A stretch of DNA of 64,000 nt from Lentisphaeria bacterium (GCA_003526375.1 DPDG01000077.1:124001-188000), one strand, 5' to 3'. Numbered from the stretch's first letter, positions 53,201 to 62,606 are shown. Notes: generated from the letters alone by a model not told the origin. A program made the numbers and translations.

Positions 53201-54550
53201 ATGCAAACAGAAAAACAAAATATTCCGGAGAGTTTTTTGGTCGCGGAAATGGAATACGCCTGTGAGTCGGAGATGCAGTCCGCGTGGGACCGCTTGCCGA
53301 ACGGTGTTCCGTTGAGGCTGAATGACGGTTCCGAAGCCGTGATTCTCTCTCATGGAATCTGGAATATGGAGGCGGGTCCGGATTTTCTGAACGCAAAGAT
53401 CATGCGGAACGGCAGGATCATGCGCGGCGATATCGAGCTTCACCGGAAAAGTTCCGATTTCATCCGTCACGGGCACTTGGAGGACGCCGCTTACAATGAT
53501 GTGATTCTGCATGTCGTTTCGGAGGATGATCTGGCAGGCGACCCGTCGGCTCCTCTGCGCGAACTGCCCGTTTTTATTATGAAAAATGAAGAATTCGAGG
53601 CGATTCTTGCCAATCCTCCGAAAGGTTCCTGTTGTCGCGTGCTCCCGTTCATGGAGGATGCGGAGCTCTGTTCCTTTTTCACGGATGCGGGAGTGGAACG
53701 GATGTACAAAAAATCGGAGACGGTTCTTGCCAATATGATTGCCTCCGGCAGCAGTTACGGCTTTCTGGAACGGCTGTTTTCCGCGGCGGGATATAAGAAC
53801 AATTCCCTCCAGTTCTGCGATCTGCTGACCCGTTACATGAAGTATCCGGCAGGGGTGAGAGAAAAGTATTACCGGGCGATTCTGTGGGGTGAGTCCGGTA
53901 TGCTGCCCGATCCGTCCCGCGAGGTGCTGCCGCCGGAAAATGTGGAGTACGCCAAGACCCTCTGGAACGAATTCTGGGCGTTGCGTCTGCGCTCTCTGCC
54001 TCTGATAGAATGGCGGCGCGACTCGGTGCGCCCCGCGAATACTCCGGAACGGCGGCTGGCGATGATCTGCGCTTTTCTTGAACGTTTTACCGAGGACCCG
54101 CTTCCCTCGTTTTCGGAAGACCTGGCGTCGATGGATTCCGAGGTGTTCCTGAAAAAATATATGTATCTTTTCAAGTGTTCCGACGAATTCTGGGATTGCC
54201 GTTTCACGTTCCGTTCGGAACCCGTGAAACGGCCTCTTGCGGTATTGAGCGCTTCGCGTTCGCTGATCTTTCTGGTGGATGTGCTGATGCCCTCGTTTCT
54301 CGCCTATGCAAAGCTGAATTCGGATGAGGCACTGACGGAAGCCGCTCTGCGCCTCCTGAAAATTCTGCCGGCGACGGAAAGCAATACTGTTTTCCGCAAT
54401 GCCCTGAAGACATGGTTCAGGGGAGGCGAGGCGCGCATGGAAAAACTTTTTTCCTCCGCCGTGATGCGACAGGGGTGCATTCATATCTATAAAAATTATT
54501 GTGCGGAGACCGCCGCCGATTGCGAGTCGTGTCTTCTTGCGAACTCATAA
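53201..54550 (+). CDS. DUF2851 family protein
   Basis: The 449-residue product has the DUF2851 core, including GPDFLNAKIMRNG, MRGDIELHRKSSDF and YNDVILHVV, close to the family's Bacteroidetes-type members. The function is unknown; this pattern of conserved polar residues suggests an enzyme or nucleic-acid-binding protein. The C-terminal CIHIYKNYCAETAADCESCLL may bind a metal or cluster through its cysteines. It is divergent from htrA and followed by the DUF523 gene after 11 bases. Confidence 0.88.
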   Translation: MQTEKQNIPESFLVAEMEYACESEMQSAWDRLPNGVPLRLNDGSEAVILSHGIWNMEAGPDFLNAKIMRNGRIMRGDIELHRKSSDFIRHGHLEDAAYNDVILHVVSEDDLAGDPSAPLRELPVFIMKNEEFEAILANPPKGSCCRVLPFMEDAELCSFFTDAGVERMYKKSETVLANMIASGSSYGFLERLFSAAGYKNNSLQFCDLLTRYMKYPAGVREKYYRAILWGESGMLPDPSREVLPPENVEYAKTLWNEFWALRLRSLPLIEWRRDSVRPANTPERRLAMICAFLERFTEDPLPSFSEDLASMDSEVFLKKYMYLFKCSDEFWDCRFTFRSEPVKRPLAVLSASRSLIFLVDVLMPSFLAYAKLNSDEALTEAALRLLKILPATESNTVFRNALKTWFRGGEARMEKLFSSAVMRQGCIHIYKNYCAETAADCESCLLANS

Positions 54551-54561
54551 GGATGGAAATC

Positions 54562-55077
54562 ATGTCCCGTAAAAAGTTGAAAATCGGAGTCAGTGCATGT
54601 CTTCTCGGCATCAAATGCCGCTATGACGGCAAGGCGAAAGGCGATCCGCGGATTTATGAACTTCTGAAAGACAAGGTGGATTTGATTCCGATCTGCCCCG
54701 AGTTCAACTGCGGACTCGGAATTCCGCGTCCCCCGATGCGGTTGGAGGCGTCTCCGAAAGGCACGCGCATGAAGGTCATTGAGACGGGAGAAGACAAAAC
54801 GGAGGTCATGCGCGATTGGATTAATGTTGAGCTCAAGCTGTTGGAACGGATTGACATTGCGGCATTTATCTTCAAGGCGCGTTCCCCGAGCTGCGGGCTG
54901 CACGGCGTCGATCTTTTCAACAAAGACGGACGTTGCCTCGGCAAATGCGGGCGTGGGCTCTTTGCCGCCGCCCTCGTGCAGAGATTCCCGTGGATGACCG
55001 TCTGCGAGGAGGGCGATTTCCCCGAAGTCGCGGAAAAGCTGGTGATCGCCGTTCCTCCCGGACAGGAACGGAAATGA
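54562..55077 (+). CDS. DUF523 family protein
   Basis: The 171-residue product shows the DUF523 motifs: VSACLLGIKCRYDG, ICPEFNCGLGIPRPPM and FKARSPSCGLHGVDLF. Conserved Cys residues suggest a metal or redox site. Function is unknown, though members are sometimes linked to 2-thiouracil degradation (TudS). ATGs at 54553 and 54562 are possible; AAGGA fits the second. It is downstream of the DUF2851 gene on the same strand. Confidence 0.9.
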   Translation: MSRKKLKIGVSACLLGIKCRYDGKAKGDPRIYELLKDKVDLIPICPEFNCGLGIPRPPMRLEASPKGTRMKVIETGEDKTEVMRDWINVELKLLERIDIAAFIFKARSPSCGLHGVDLFNKDGRCLGKCGRGLFAAALVQRFPWMTVCEEGDFPEVAEKLVIAVPPGQERK

Positions 55078-55142
55078 CTCCCGGATGCAGGACAGACTGG
55101 ATATCAAACCTGTTTTTGAATGAAGGCATTCCGTATGTGGTT

Positions 55143-55177
55143 GTCCGGCATCTCCGCAATATGCGGGAATGCCGGAC
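55143..55177. terminator. Hairpin between convergent DUF523 and 55204 genes
   Basis: GTCCGGCAT...ATGCCGGAC with an inner CCGCA/TGCGG stem forms a strong hairpin without clear T-runs. It probably ends both transcripts. Confidence 0.6.
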
Positions 55178-55203
55178 GGTGGTATGAGTGATATTGTTTC
55201 AGT

Positions 55204-58200
55204 TCAGTCTTCGACGAAATAGCGGAACGGCTGTTTTCCGCCTTGTTTGAAGATCAGCGAGACTTCAAAGTTTTTCCGGCCGGAGGGCACATTCACATCG
55301 AATCCGACAGTTTTGTCTGCTGTCGCACGTCCCCTGATTTGTTTCCCGGACGGCAGTTCCAACACGACGGAGTCCGCTTTGCTGCCGTCATACAAAACGA
55401 ATTCAAGCCGGTTTTTTCCTCTTTTCAGAAGCGGCATTCCGATCGCCGCCGCTTGATAGTGTCCGTGTCCGTTGAGCAGGAGTGCCAGAGCCGTTCCGAA
55501 GGGCGGCAGTTTGATTGCCGTCTCTTTTCCTTCCGCAGTGAAAGGTATCCGGAAAACTCCCGGGTAGTCGACGGATACGGCATTCACCTCCCGGACGGTC
55601 TGGTGTTCCGGATTGACTGTGATGCTTGCGTTTTTGTCGAAATCCAGTGTGCCGAGCCGTGAATGCACCGGCGAGATTACGGTTGCCATATAGGAACCGT
55701 CTTTGAGGCGGAAGATGTTTCCGGCAGTGTTGGAAGGCAGCCGTATCGCATGTGCATTCAATACCCAGTCTCTTCCCTTCATGATCTCAAAGAGCGGAAG
55801 ATAACTTTCAGTTACGTTTGCCGGATCGTCATTTTTCGACACGGGCGAAGTCCACGCGATTACCGGATAAACTCCCCATGCAAGCGAGTGCTTGAAGCGG
55901 TCTTCAATCGTCCGCTGGTTGCCGGTCGTATGTGAAAAGACAATTGGGCGTTTCAGTCCGAAGAACTGGAAACACTGCGGGATGGGATGCACGCCGGGAT
56001 TTTCAATCAATACCGCATCGAGGTTGCGGTAGAGCTCGATCCCGACCGGTCCGTTGGCGTAGGAGCCTTTTCCCTGCGAACGTATCAGGCGGTAAGCCTT
56101 TTGAAGCATTTCATCCAGAGCGAAAGCCATCGTGAAGGCACGCTTGCCATTAATCATCGTGACGCCATCGTCATGTCCGAAATCCCATGAGATGTAGTCC
56201 ACGCGGTCGATGAAGACTCCGTCCACTGCCGGATAACGCTTCAGAGTTTTTTCCAGTTCTCCGTAGATGTGTCTGCCCCATGCCCCGTTTGGATTCTGGT
56301 TGAGGACGTAGTGTTCCGGGATGGCGATCGTATAGCGTCCGTCGGCGTCTTTGGCGATGTCGCTCCGGAATTCCTTCTCCGCATAGGGGATCCACACCTC
56401 GCTTGGATTCCAGTAAATGTAGTTGGCGATTCCGTGTTTTTTGAATTCATCAATCGTTTCGCGGTTGCGGGCGTAGGAACTCCACCAGTTATGAGGCCAG
56501 TTCATGACTTTGAGAGCGGATTTTTCTTTCTCGTAGCCATCCAGTGTCCACTGTCCTTTCTGTGACATTGTGCCATTGATGAATACCGACCATTCTTCAC
56601 GGTTGTCCGGCGCATAAATACCGTAGAACGGGAAATGCCCGCCGTAAATGTTGATCGCCACACCGCGCTTCTCCCAGTGAGCCGCGACTTCCTTGAAGTG
56701 CTGGTCCGGCCCGGAGAGACACAGCAGGCCTTCCCGTTCACGGGTTTGCGGTGCCGCAGTGAAATAGTCGGGGTAGCGCTCCAGCATCCAGGCAAAACCT
56801 GGGCGGAAATCGCTTTCATGTGCGATCAGCGCGACTCCGGTATTGATCTTTGAGCCCTGTCCGTAGCGGAAATGTTTGTAACGCATCTCCATGTTTCCGT
56901 TTTCAAGCAGGAAAGAGAGAGCGGGGCGTTTTAATTCAAAGGGAGAAATGACGCTGAGCCCGAAGTCAAAGCGGTCGTTTCCGAGGATAATCAGCGGCAT
57001 CAGCATACCGCCGTCATACCGGTAGCGGATCTCACCGGCGGAGAGGGACTCAAGAGGGACGCTTTTCGCCAGGGATGTGTTGAAGACCGTCTCAAATGCC
57101 TTCATGATCGGCATTGTATAAGAGACCCTTATTTCGCGGTCGCGTGTCGTGGGCACAGCCGTGAGTTCCGCATCCCAGCGCAGATGCGCATTGTCCACGC
57201 GGAAATATTCCAGGCATTTTCCGCCGTCGGGCAGGGTGCGTGTGACTTCCAGCGCAACCGCGCCGCCGTCTTCCGTTTGCCTTATGGAATGGAATGCAGC
57301 AGGAAAGTCTGCGTTTCTGCCGTTTTCCACACATTTGAGATCAAGGGATGCGGGAGCGTTGAAAAGATTCACATACGGCGTGACATGTTTCGGAACCAGC
57401 GAGACCAGCCTGCCGGTGTCCGCTGCAACTGCTGCTTCAAAACGATTGTTGCCGAGAATGTAGTGATTCCCGTTCTTCCTGACATAAGGCGCGGGAAGAG
57501 AGGTTCCTTTTTCAATGAGACTGCCCCGGGTTAAAGCCGCCCTGGCACTTTCCACCAGGCTTGCATCGTCGAAACGGATGGTGCCGTTTGCCTGGAAAAG
57601 CCCGAAGATGATGACCAGTTTGCGTGCGTTGGGCAGGGTGCGGATCGTTTTTCCGAATTTCCGGAACGGTGTATTTTCCTGTATGGTGACAGCATCGACG
57701 GATGAGATCAGCTCACCGCGCCCGTTCAACTGCCATATCGCGACGATTCCGGCGCCTTTGCCGTGTGCTGTGCGCTTTGTCAGTTTTTCCGTGGATGCCC
57801 AGACTGAAAAGTCATACAGTGTATCCGGCTTGAAGTCACTGACCACATACTGCACATTGCCTTCGCCGTCTTTCGTGCTGCCGGAAATTCGGAGTGCACC
57901 GCCGCCGTTGCGTCCGGTATCCGGTTCGACGGCGAACATCCGGTTATTGCCGGTACATGCCCACGACGGAGAGAGAGCATTGCCTTCAGACAGTTCAAAA
58001 TCACCGTTTTCAATCTTGTTGGCTGATTCCGGGGCGATTCCCAGGGAGAGATCGTCAAACCAGACCGACCCGTTTGCCTGGAAGAGTCCGAGAATAATCT
58101 TGAGCCGGCGCGTCTCCGGCAGCGTCTTGAATGTTTTCACATATTTTTTCCAGCCCGTCGGTTCCGTGACGGCGACTGCATCGATTGCGGTAAGCAGCTT

Positions 58201-59031
58201 TCCCTGTGCATCCAGCTGCCAGACCGCCGCAAACGCCATTCCGCGCCCGTCCGGCGTTCTGCGGGAAAGATCGGCGGTGCGCATCCGGAGCTCAAAGCTG
58301 TAGACTTTGCCCGGTTCCGCATTGGTGAGCGTACAGGAGATGTTGCCTTCGCCGTCCTTCGTGCTGCCGTCGATCCGGGCAGATACCGCACCTGAAAACG
58401 GATTTTCCGTATCCAGGCTGAACAGGGCGGGATTGCCGGCGCTTGCCCACGGCGAAGAAGCTCTGGAACGGTGTGTTTCCTCGAAAGAGCCATCCCGGAG
58501 CAGATTCTTTATTCCGTCGGCTGATGTCAGGGAAAGATTGTCGAAATATGCTTTCCCGTCTGCATCGAAGATGCGCAGAACCAGTTCCAGGGAAGCCGCA
58601 TCGCTGTGTGTCGTGAATTCTTTTTTGAAGTCATGCATCGGATTGGTGCCGCGTTCATGGAACAGTTCATGATGGGCAAGCGTTTTTCCCGCCTTGTCCT
58701 TTTCCACTACTTCGACCAGGGAATAGCCAAGTCCCGTGTAGGTGTTCTCCTTTATCCCCTGCGTACCGGTGCGTCCGCTTAGAATCAGTTTGGTTCCGGC
58801 GGGAAAGGATTTGATCTGCTGCGAAACCGCTCCGAGTTTCACTCCCCTGCCGGAAAGCACGAGGGCTTTGGAACCTTCATGGATTTCCGTCTTGACTGAT
58901 GCGGGATCCCCGGAAGAACGCCAGTGCGCAACGTCGTTTTCAAAATCTCCGTTTTGCAGCAGATTCTGCGCCGGAGCTGCCAGCACAGCCGAAAGCAGGA
59001 GTGCCGGAAGTGTGATTTTTGTCATGTACAT
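55204..59031 (-). CDS. Exported giant glycoside-hydrolase-like protein with three tandem CBM-like modules
   Basis: The 1275-residue product has a signal peptide (MTKITLPALLLSAVLAAPAQ), then three jelly-roll modules (about 22-165, 175-335 and 340-490). Modules 2 and 3 share RIDGSTKDGEGN/RISGSTKDGEGN and LFQANGSVWFDDLSL/LFQANGTIRFDDASL. A mutarotase-like beta-sandwich (about 510-740) follows, then a TIM barrel (about 760-1130) with KVMNWPHNWWSSYARN and GVFIDRVDYISWDFGHDDG, and a C-terminal beta domain. The Asp residues in FIDRVDY are candidate catalytic residues. The GH family cannot be named. AAGGA lies about 10 bases before the ATG. It is the last gene of the prepilin, GPH symporter, enzyme operon. 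Confidence 0.8.
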   Translation of the reverse strand: MYMTKITLPALLLSAVLAAPAQNLLQNGDFENDVAHWRSSGDPASVKTEIHEGSKALVLSGRGVKLGAVSQQIKSFPAGTKLILSGRTGTQGIKENTYTGLGYSLVEVVEKDKAGKTLAHHELFHERGTNPMHDFKKEFTTHSDAASLELVLRIFDADGKAYFDNLSLTSADGIKNLLRDGSFEETHRSRASSPWASAGNPALFSLDTENPFSGAVSARIDGSTKDGEGNISCTLTNAEPGKVYSFELRMRTADLSRRTPDGRGMAFAAVWQLDAQGKLLTAIDAVAVTEPTGWKKYVKTFKTLPETRRLKIILGLFQANGSVWFDDLSLGIAPESANKIENGDFELSEGNALSPSWACTGNNRMFAVEPDTGRNGGGALRISGSTKDGEGNVQYVVSDFKPDTLYDFSVWASTEKLTKRTAHGKGAGIVAIWQLNGRGELISSVDAVTIQENTPFRKFGKTIRTLPNARKLVIIFGLFQANGTIRFDDASLVESARAALTRGSLIEKGTSLPAPYVRKNGNHYILGNNRFEAAVAADTGRLVSLVPKHVTPYVNLFNAPASLDLKCVENGRNADFPAAFHSIRQTEDGGAVALEVTRTLPDGGKCLEYFRVDNAHLRWDAELTAVPTTRDREIRVSYTMPIMKAFETVFNTSLAKSVPLESLSAGEIRYRYDGGMLMPLIILGNDRFDFGLSVISPFELKRPALSFLLENGNMEMRYKHFRYGQGSKINTGVALIAHESDFRPGFAWMLERYPDYFTAAPQTREREGLLCLSGPDQHFKEVAAHWEKRGVAINIYGGHFPFYGIYAPDNREEWSVFINGTMSQKGQWTLDGYEKEKSALKVMNWPHNWWSSYARNRETIDEFKKHGIANYIYWNPSEVWIPYAEKEFRSDIAKDADGRYTIAIPEHYVLNQNPNGAWGRHIYGELEKTLKRYPAVDGVFIDRVDYISWDFGHDDGVTMINGKRAFTMAFALDEMLQKAYRLIRSQGKGSYANGPVGIELYRNLDAVLIENPGVHPIPQCFQFFGLKRPIVFSHTTGNQRTIEDRFKHSLAWGVYPVIAWTSPVSKNDDPANVTESYLPLFEIMKGRDWVLNAHAIRLPSNTAGNIFRLKDGSYMATVISPVHSRLGTLDFDKNASITVNPEHQTVREVNAVSVDYPGVFRIPFTAEGKETAIKLPPFGTALALLLNGHGHYQAAAIGMPLLKRGKNRLEFVLYDGSKADSVVLELPSGKQIRGRATADKTVGFDVNVPSGRKNFEVSLIFKQGGKQPFRYFVED

Positions 59032-59049
59032 TGGGTGATTTTCCTTATT

Positions 59050-60423
59050 TTAAAGTTGTTTTTTCTGCATATTTCCTGAAAGCTGTTTCATGAATGCGGC
59101 AGTAAGCGGATATTTGAGAAGCAGCAATGCTGCAAACGTCAGGCTGCCGCCGATCCCGATGGCGAAAAGCAAACGCATGGCAAGAAGGACGCCTTCCCCC
59201 TGTGCCGCACCCGCTTCCTGTTTGAAACCTGTGAGATTGAGGACAATGCCTGAAAGTGCAATGCCAAGTGTGATACCGGCTTTGCCCGACCAGGAGAACA
59301 GGGCGGCTATCACGCCATCCCTGTGAAGACCGTTCGCCTTGAAATCATATTCACAGACATCCGCGGTCATCGCCATCAGCAGCATCCAGAGTCCGTTCAG
59401 ACCCGGCAGCAGTACAAGACTGACTGCAATTGACAGATACGGGCATTCCGGAGTGTAAAGAAACCAACTTGCCGCCGCCCCTGCCGCACTGAACAGCAGA
59501 AGCGCAATTAATGCGTTACGCTTTCCGATCTTTGCGGACAGTGCGGTCATTGCCGGAAGAAGGGCAAATGAGAAAAGTACGGAAAAGGTTGGTCCGAGAC
59601 CGATATAGTAGGCTCCCTTTACAGTATCGCCGGCGCAGACATAGTAGATGATGATATAGGTTCCCAGCGAAGATACTGCCAGAAAACCGAGAACGCCGAT
59701 GACCAATGTTCCTGCAATGATCATGAAAGGGAAGAGCTTGAATGTGGACAGCACGTCGCACAGCCGTATCTTCGGGCGTTCCTGATGGACGGCGGTTTCA
59801 ACACTGCGCGCCAGAAAGACCGGACCGAGCGCGGAAATTATGAAGAGAATTCCCATGCCGGCGGCACAGAACCGCATACCCGTCAGTTGATCCGGAAACA
59901 CAGGATTCTGAGTCAGGTAATAAAGCCAGGGCAGGAGCAGTCCGCCGATGTTGACGAAGAACATGCGATACGCCATCAGGCGCGTTCTTTCTTCGTAATC
60001 CGAGCTCAATTCATAGCCGAAACCGATGTAGGGGACACAGTAGACGGTCGTAGCCAGGAAGTAGATCACGGACATGATCCCGAAATACCAGAGATATTGT
60101 GCCTGGCTCCAGCCGGAAGCCGGAAACATCCAGACCAGCACGAAGCAGACCGCTGCGGCAATGGCGCCTCCGAGCATATAGGGTTTCCGTGCTCCCCATC
60201 TGCTGCGGGTGTTGTCGGAAATATACCCCATCAGAGGATCGGTCAGAGCATCCGTTACCCGTGTGATTGCCATGATGATGCCGAGCATGACCGGGTCAAG
60301 TCCCATGTAGATGTTCATGATCGGCATTGCCATCATCGGCAGGGCGTTCTGCATGTTGTTTTCGGCAATGGCGCCGAATCCATAGCCTGCCTTATCTTTG
60401 AAGCACAGCAGGGAAGTCTTCAT
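59050..60423 (-). CDS. GPH-family sugar:cation symporter (MFS_2)
   Basis: The 457-residue membrane protein has about twelve hydrophobic segments. It carries the GPH hallmark region DALTDPLMGYISDNTRSRWG followed by RKPYML, as in melibiose or xyloside symporters. It would import the sugar released by the exported enzyme downstream. Its ATG overlaps the prepilin stop (ATGA), and it precedes the giant enzyme gene by 18 bases. Regulation is probably by the LacI repressor encoded upstream. Confidence 0.92.
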   Translation of the reverse strand: MKTSLLCFKDKAGYGFGAIAENNMQNALPMMAMPIMNIYMGLDPVMLGIIMAITRVTDALTDPLMGYISDNTRSRWGARKPYMLGGAIAAAVCFVLVWMFPASGWSQAQYLWYFGIMSVIYFLATTVYCVPYIGFGYELSSDYEERTRLMAYRMFFVNIGGLLLPWLYYLTQNPVFPDQLTGMRFCAAGMGILFIISALGPVFLARSVETAVHQERPKIRLCDVLSTFKLFPFMIIAGTLVIGVLGFLAVSSLGTYIIIYYVCAGDTVKGAYYIGLGPTFSVLFSFALLPAMTALSAKIGKRNALIALLLFSAAGAAASWFLYTPECPYLSIAVSLVLLPGLNGLWMLLMAMTADVCEYDFKANGLHRDGVIAALFSWSGKAGITLGIALSGIVLNLTGFKQEAGAAQGEGVLLAMRLLFAIGIGGSLTFAALLLLKYPLTAAFMKQLSGNMQKKQL

Positions 60424-61364
60424 TTGTCAATTGCCCACATTCCGTAAATGTCATTTCCGCCTCGTATGGGAAACGGATTCGGCGTTGTGTCGCGATAAGC
60501 AAGGAATTGCACGTGCCCGTCCGCGAAAGCGTAGTTGGAGGAATTCACGCGCTTATGCATTTTTGCGTAAACACCATAGGCTTCAGGCGAGTAGTCCGCG
60601 TAGATATAGGCGGCGGTGCCGGACGAGGGAGATCCGGCGATATTGGTCTGTGTCCAGTGTTCGCAGTAGGAGATGGTTGTGGACGGGTGAGTGACTTGTG
60701 AGAAGGGGCGTCCGCAGACCCCTCTGTTGACGCCGTCCCATCGACTGACGATGATCGAATAAGAGCGTGTGCCGGCTGTCGGTGCATTGCTGGACGGGCA
60801 TTTTACGTGCTTGCCTCGTCTGCCTTCATACATCGTGTCGTTGCGTACGGCAAAGTGTTCTGCTATTTGCGCGTCATATCCCCAGCCGGTGTTGTCGGGG
60901 AAATAACCTTTGTTGTCATCGGCATACAAAGTCGTGGCAAGCATGATCTGTTTGAGTTTTGAGGCGCAGGATGTGACTCTTGCCGACTCTCTGGCAGCAT
61001 TCAGCGCCGGAAGCAGCATTGCCGCCAGAATTGCGATCATCGCTATCACGATGAGGAGCTCTATGAGGGTGAAAATCCGTATTTTCACCCTGTGAAGTAA
61101 GGGTCTCGAACAGAGAACAGGGAAGTAAGAAGTGGAAAAACATTTGAACAATGGAACATTGGAGCAATTCAATAATGGAAGGAAGATCAGGGGACTGGCA
61201 ACGTCCTGTCCTGCCTTGCTGCCGGAATGAAATACCATTTTACAACTTTCCCTCATGAGGAGCTTTATCAGGGGGAAAATCCTTGTTGTCCCGCATCCTT
61301 TTCCGTCTGCGGAGAAGGAAGAAATGTGACACTTTTTGCCTTTCATAAGACTTTTGCTGTCCAT
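60420..61364 (-). CDS. Prepilin-like protein with long N-terminal leader and H-X11-DG motif
   Basis: The prepilin signal FTLIELLIVIAMIAILAAM is followed by LNAARESARVTSC and a C-terminal MHKRVNSSNYAFADGHVQF (H-X11-DG). The frame is open far upstream of the signal. Possible ATGs are at 61412, at 61364 (AAAGGTG 4 bases before) and at 61238 (GAGGGAAAG before); a GTG sits right at the prepilin signal without a good ribosome binding site. The leader, as at 31284, is about 50-100 residues and contains NVPLFKCF. The gene is coupled to the GPH symporter by an ATGA overlap and lies downstream of the LacI gene and an operator. Confidence 0.75.
   Translation of the reverse strand: MDSKSLMKGKKCHISSFSADGKGCGTTRIFPLIKLLMRESCKMVFHSGSKAGQDVASPLIFLPLLNCSNVPLFKCFSTSYFPVLCSRPLLHRVKIRIFTLIELLIVIAMIAILAAMLLPALNAARESARVTSCASKLKQIMLATTLYADDNKGYFPDNTGWGYDAQIAEHFAVRNDTMYEGRRGKHVKCPSSNAPTAGTRSYSIIVSRWDGVNRGVCGRPFSQVTHPSTTISYCEHWTQTNIAGSPSSGTAAYIYADYSPEAYGVYAKMHKRVNSSNYAFADGHVQFLAYRDTTPNPFPIRGGNDIYGMWAIDK
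61082..61207 (-). repeat. Prepilin leader element, copy B
   Basis: The minus-strand DNA before the prepilin signal shares blocks with copy A at 31418-31550: AGGACG...CAGTCCCC (61190-61207), TTGTTCAAATGTTTT (from 61151), CTTCTTACTTC and AGGGTGAAAA. The first block is in another reading frame than in copy A. Confidence 0.55.
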
Positions 61365-61600
61365 AATACACCTTTTTTGTTCAGAGGCATTTTTGTTTTT
61401 GGAAAACTGCATACGTTCTTGTTTGTATTTTTATTTACTTGAAAAGTATTCTGCTGATTTGCTTTCCTTGCATATAACTCTGCAAGGACTGAGATTTCAA
61501 AGATCATGAAATTTTGAATGTCGTCAAAATTCTGTTCTTCTTCCTTCTCATCATCCTGGAGTTGATTTGAGTGTTGTGGTGATTTTCACGGCCTCCATAA

Positions 61601-61614
61601 TTAAAACGTTTTAA
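61601..61614. promoter_or_regulatory. LacI-type operator, copy 2
   Basis: TTAAAACGTTTTAA is a perfect 14-base palindrome between the LacI stop and the prepilin-symporter-enzyme operon, identical to the site in front of lacI (62593-62606). This supports control of the operon by that LacI protein. Confidence 0.75.
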
Positions 61615-61628
61615 ATTATATTGCAAAA

Positions 61629-62576
61629 TTACTTTACTGTATTCCTTATAATCAGTTTGGGAGCCAGAAGACGATGATAATGATCTTCTCCGTTGAGCAT
61701 GGCTAAAATACCTTGCACGGAACACTGTCCGAGTTCCGTCTGCTGCTGTCCGATGGTTGTCAGCATGAATTCCGGCCGTCCGGCAAGAGCGATATTGTCG
61801 AAGCCTATGACGGAAATGTCTTCCGGGACCCTTACAGCCTTGAGTTTCAGCATGTATATGAGATCAATCGCCTGCTGATCCGAATAGGCGAGGATTGCGT
61901 CAACAGGGAATTGCTCTGTCATTGCAACGGCCTCTTCCGGAGTGCTGAATGATAAGAGATCGGCGTTCGGGCATTCCTGCACGGCTTTCCGGTTGCCCGC
62001 ATGTCGCAGCGGATCAATATTGCAACTGAGCAGATGTCTGCACTGACGCTCGAGCAAAAATTTTGCAGCCATGTACCCGCCTGCAAAATTATCCGTAATG
62101 ACCGAAGAAAATTTTTCATCGCAATAAGTGGAACAGAAGAGATACGGGATATGGTGCTTTTCAAATTTTTCCCGGAAAGGAGCGAATTTCACGTAGGGGA
62201 GGGACAGGATCAGGCCGTCGATCTTTTTCTCCAGGAGGATCTTCATTTGATTTTGAAGCATGAAATCCTTATCCCCTGTTGAGGCTATCGTCGTCAGGAG
62301 CCCATAGTTGTGCTGTGCGGCTTCCAAGCCGACAGCCTGCATGATATTGTTGAAGAAAGAGAGATTGACGCCTTCCAGCACATAGCCGATCAGCTTACTG
62401 CGGTTGGACTGCAGCCCGCGTCCGAAATTATTCGGCATGTAATCGGACTGGTTCGCCAGCTCCAGAACTTTTGCACGGGTCTTCTGAGAGACAACCGGTG
62501 AACCGTTGAGTGCAAGACTTATGGTTGCCGGTGATACTCCCAGCCTCATAGCCATTTCCTTGATTGTAGTCGGCAT
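61629..62576 (-). CDS. LacI family transcriptional regulator
   Basis: The 315-residue protein has the LacI helix-turn-helix TIKEMAMRLGVSPATISLALNG with the hinge SNRSKLIGYV, then a sugar-binding domain with ISVIGFDNIALAGRPEFMLT. I chose the ATG at 62576; a GTG at 62585 is also possible. Identical palindromes lie 17 bases upstream of it (62593-62606) and downstream before the prepilin operon, so it probably represses itself and that operon. Confidence 0.93.
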   Translation of the reverse strand: MPTTIKEMAMRLGVSPATISLALNGSPVVSQKTRAKVLELANQSDYMPNNFGRGLQSNRSKLIGYVLEGVNLSFFNNIMQAVGLEAAQHNYGLLTTIASTGDKDFMLQNQMKILLEKKIDGLILSLPYVKFAPFREKFEKHHIPYLFCSTYCDEKFSSVITDNFAGGYMAAKFLLERQCRHLLSCNIDPLRHAGNRKAVQECPNADLLSFSTPEEAVAMTEQFPVDAILAYSDQQAIDLIYMLKLKAVRVPEDISVIGFDNIALAGRPEFMLTTIGQQQTELGQCSVQGILAMLNGEDHYHRLLAPKLIIRNTVK

Positions 62577-62592
62577 CAGTTTCACAACTTTC

Positions 62593-62606
62593 TTAAAACG
62601 TTTTAA
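62593..62606. promoter_or_regulatory. LacI-type operator, copy 1
   Basis: TTAAAACGTTTTAA is a perfect 14-base palindrome 17 bases before the lacI ATG, so it is likely autoregulatory. It is identical to the copy at 61601-61614. Confidence 0.75.

Noticed and set aside
55074..55187. 37-codon frame overlapping the DUF523 stop (ATGA)
   Set aside because: Its second half coincides with a strong hairpin that is better explained as a terminator; no family resemblance.
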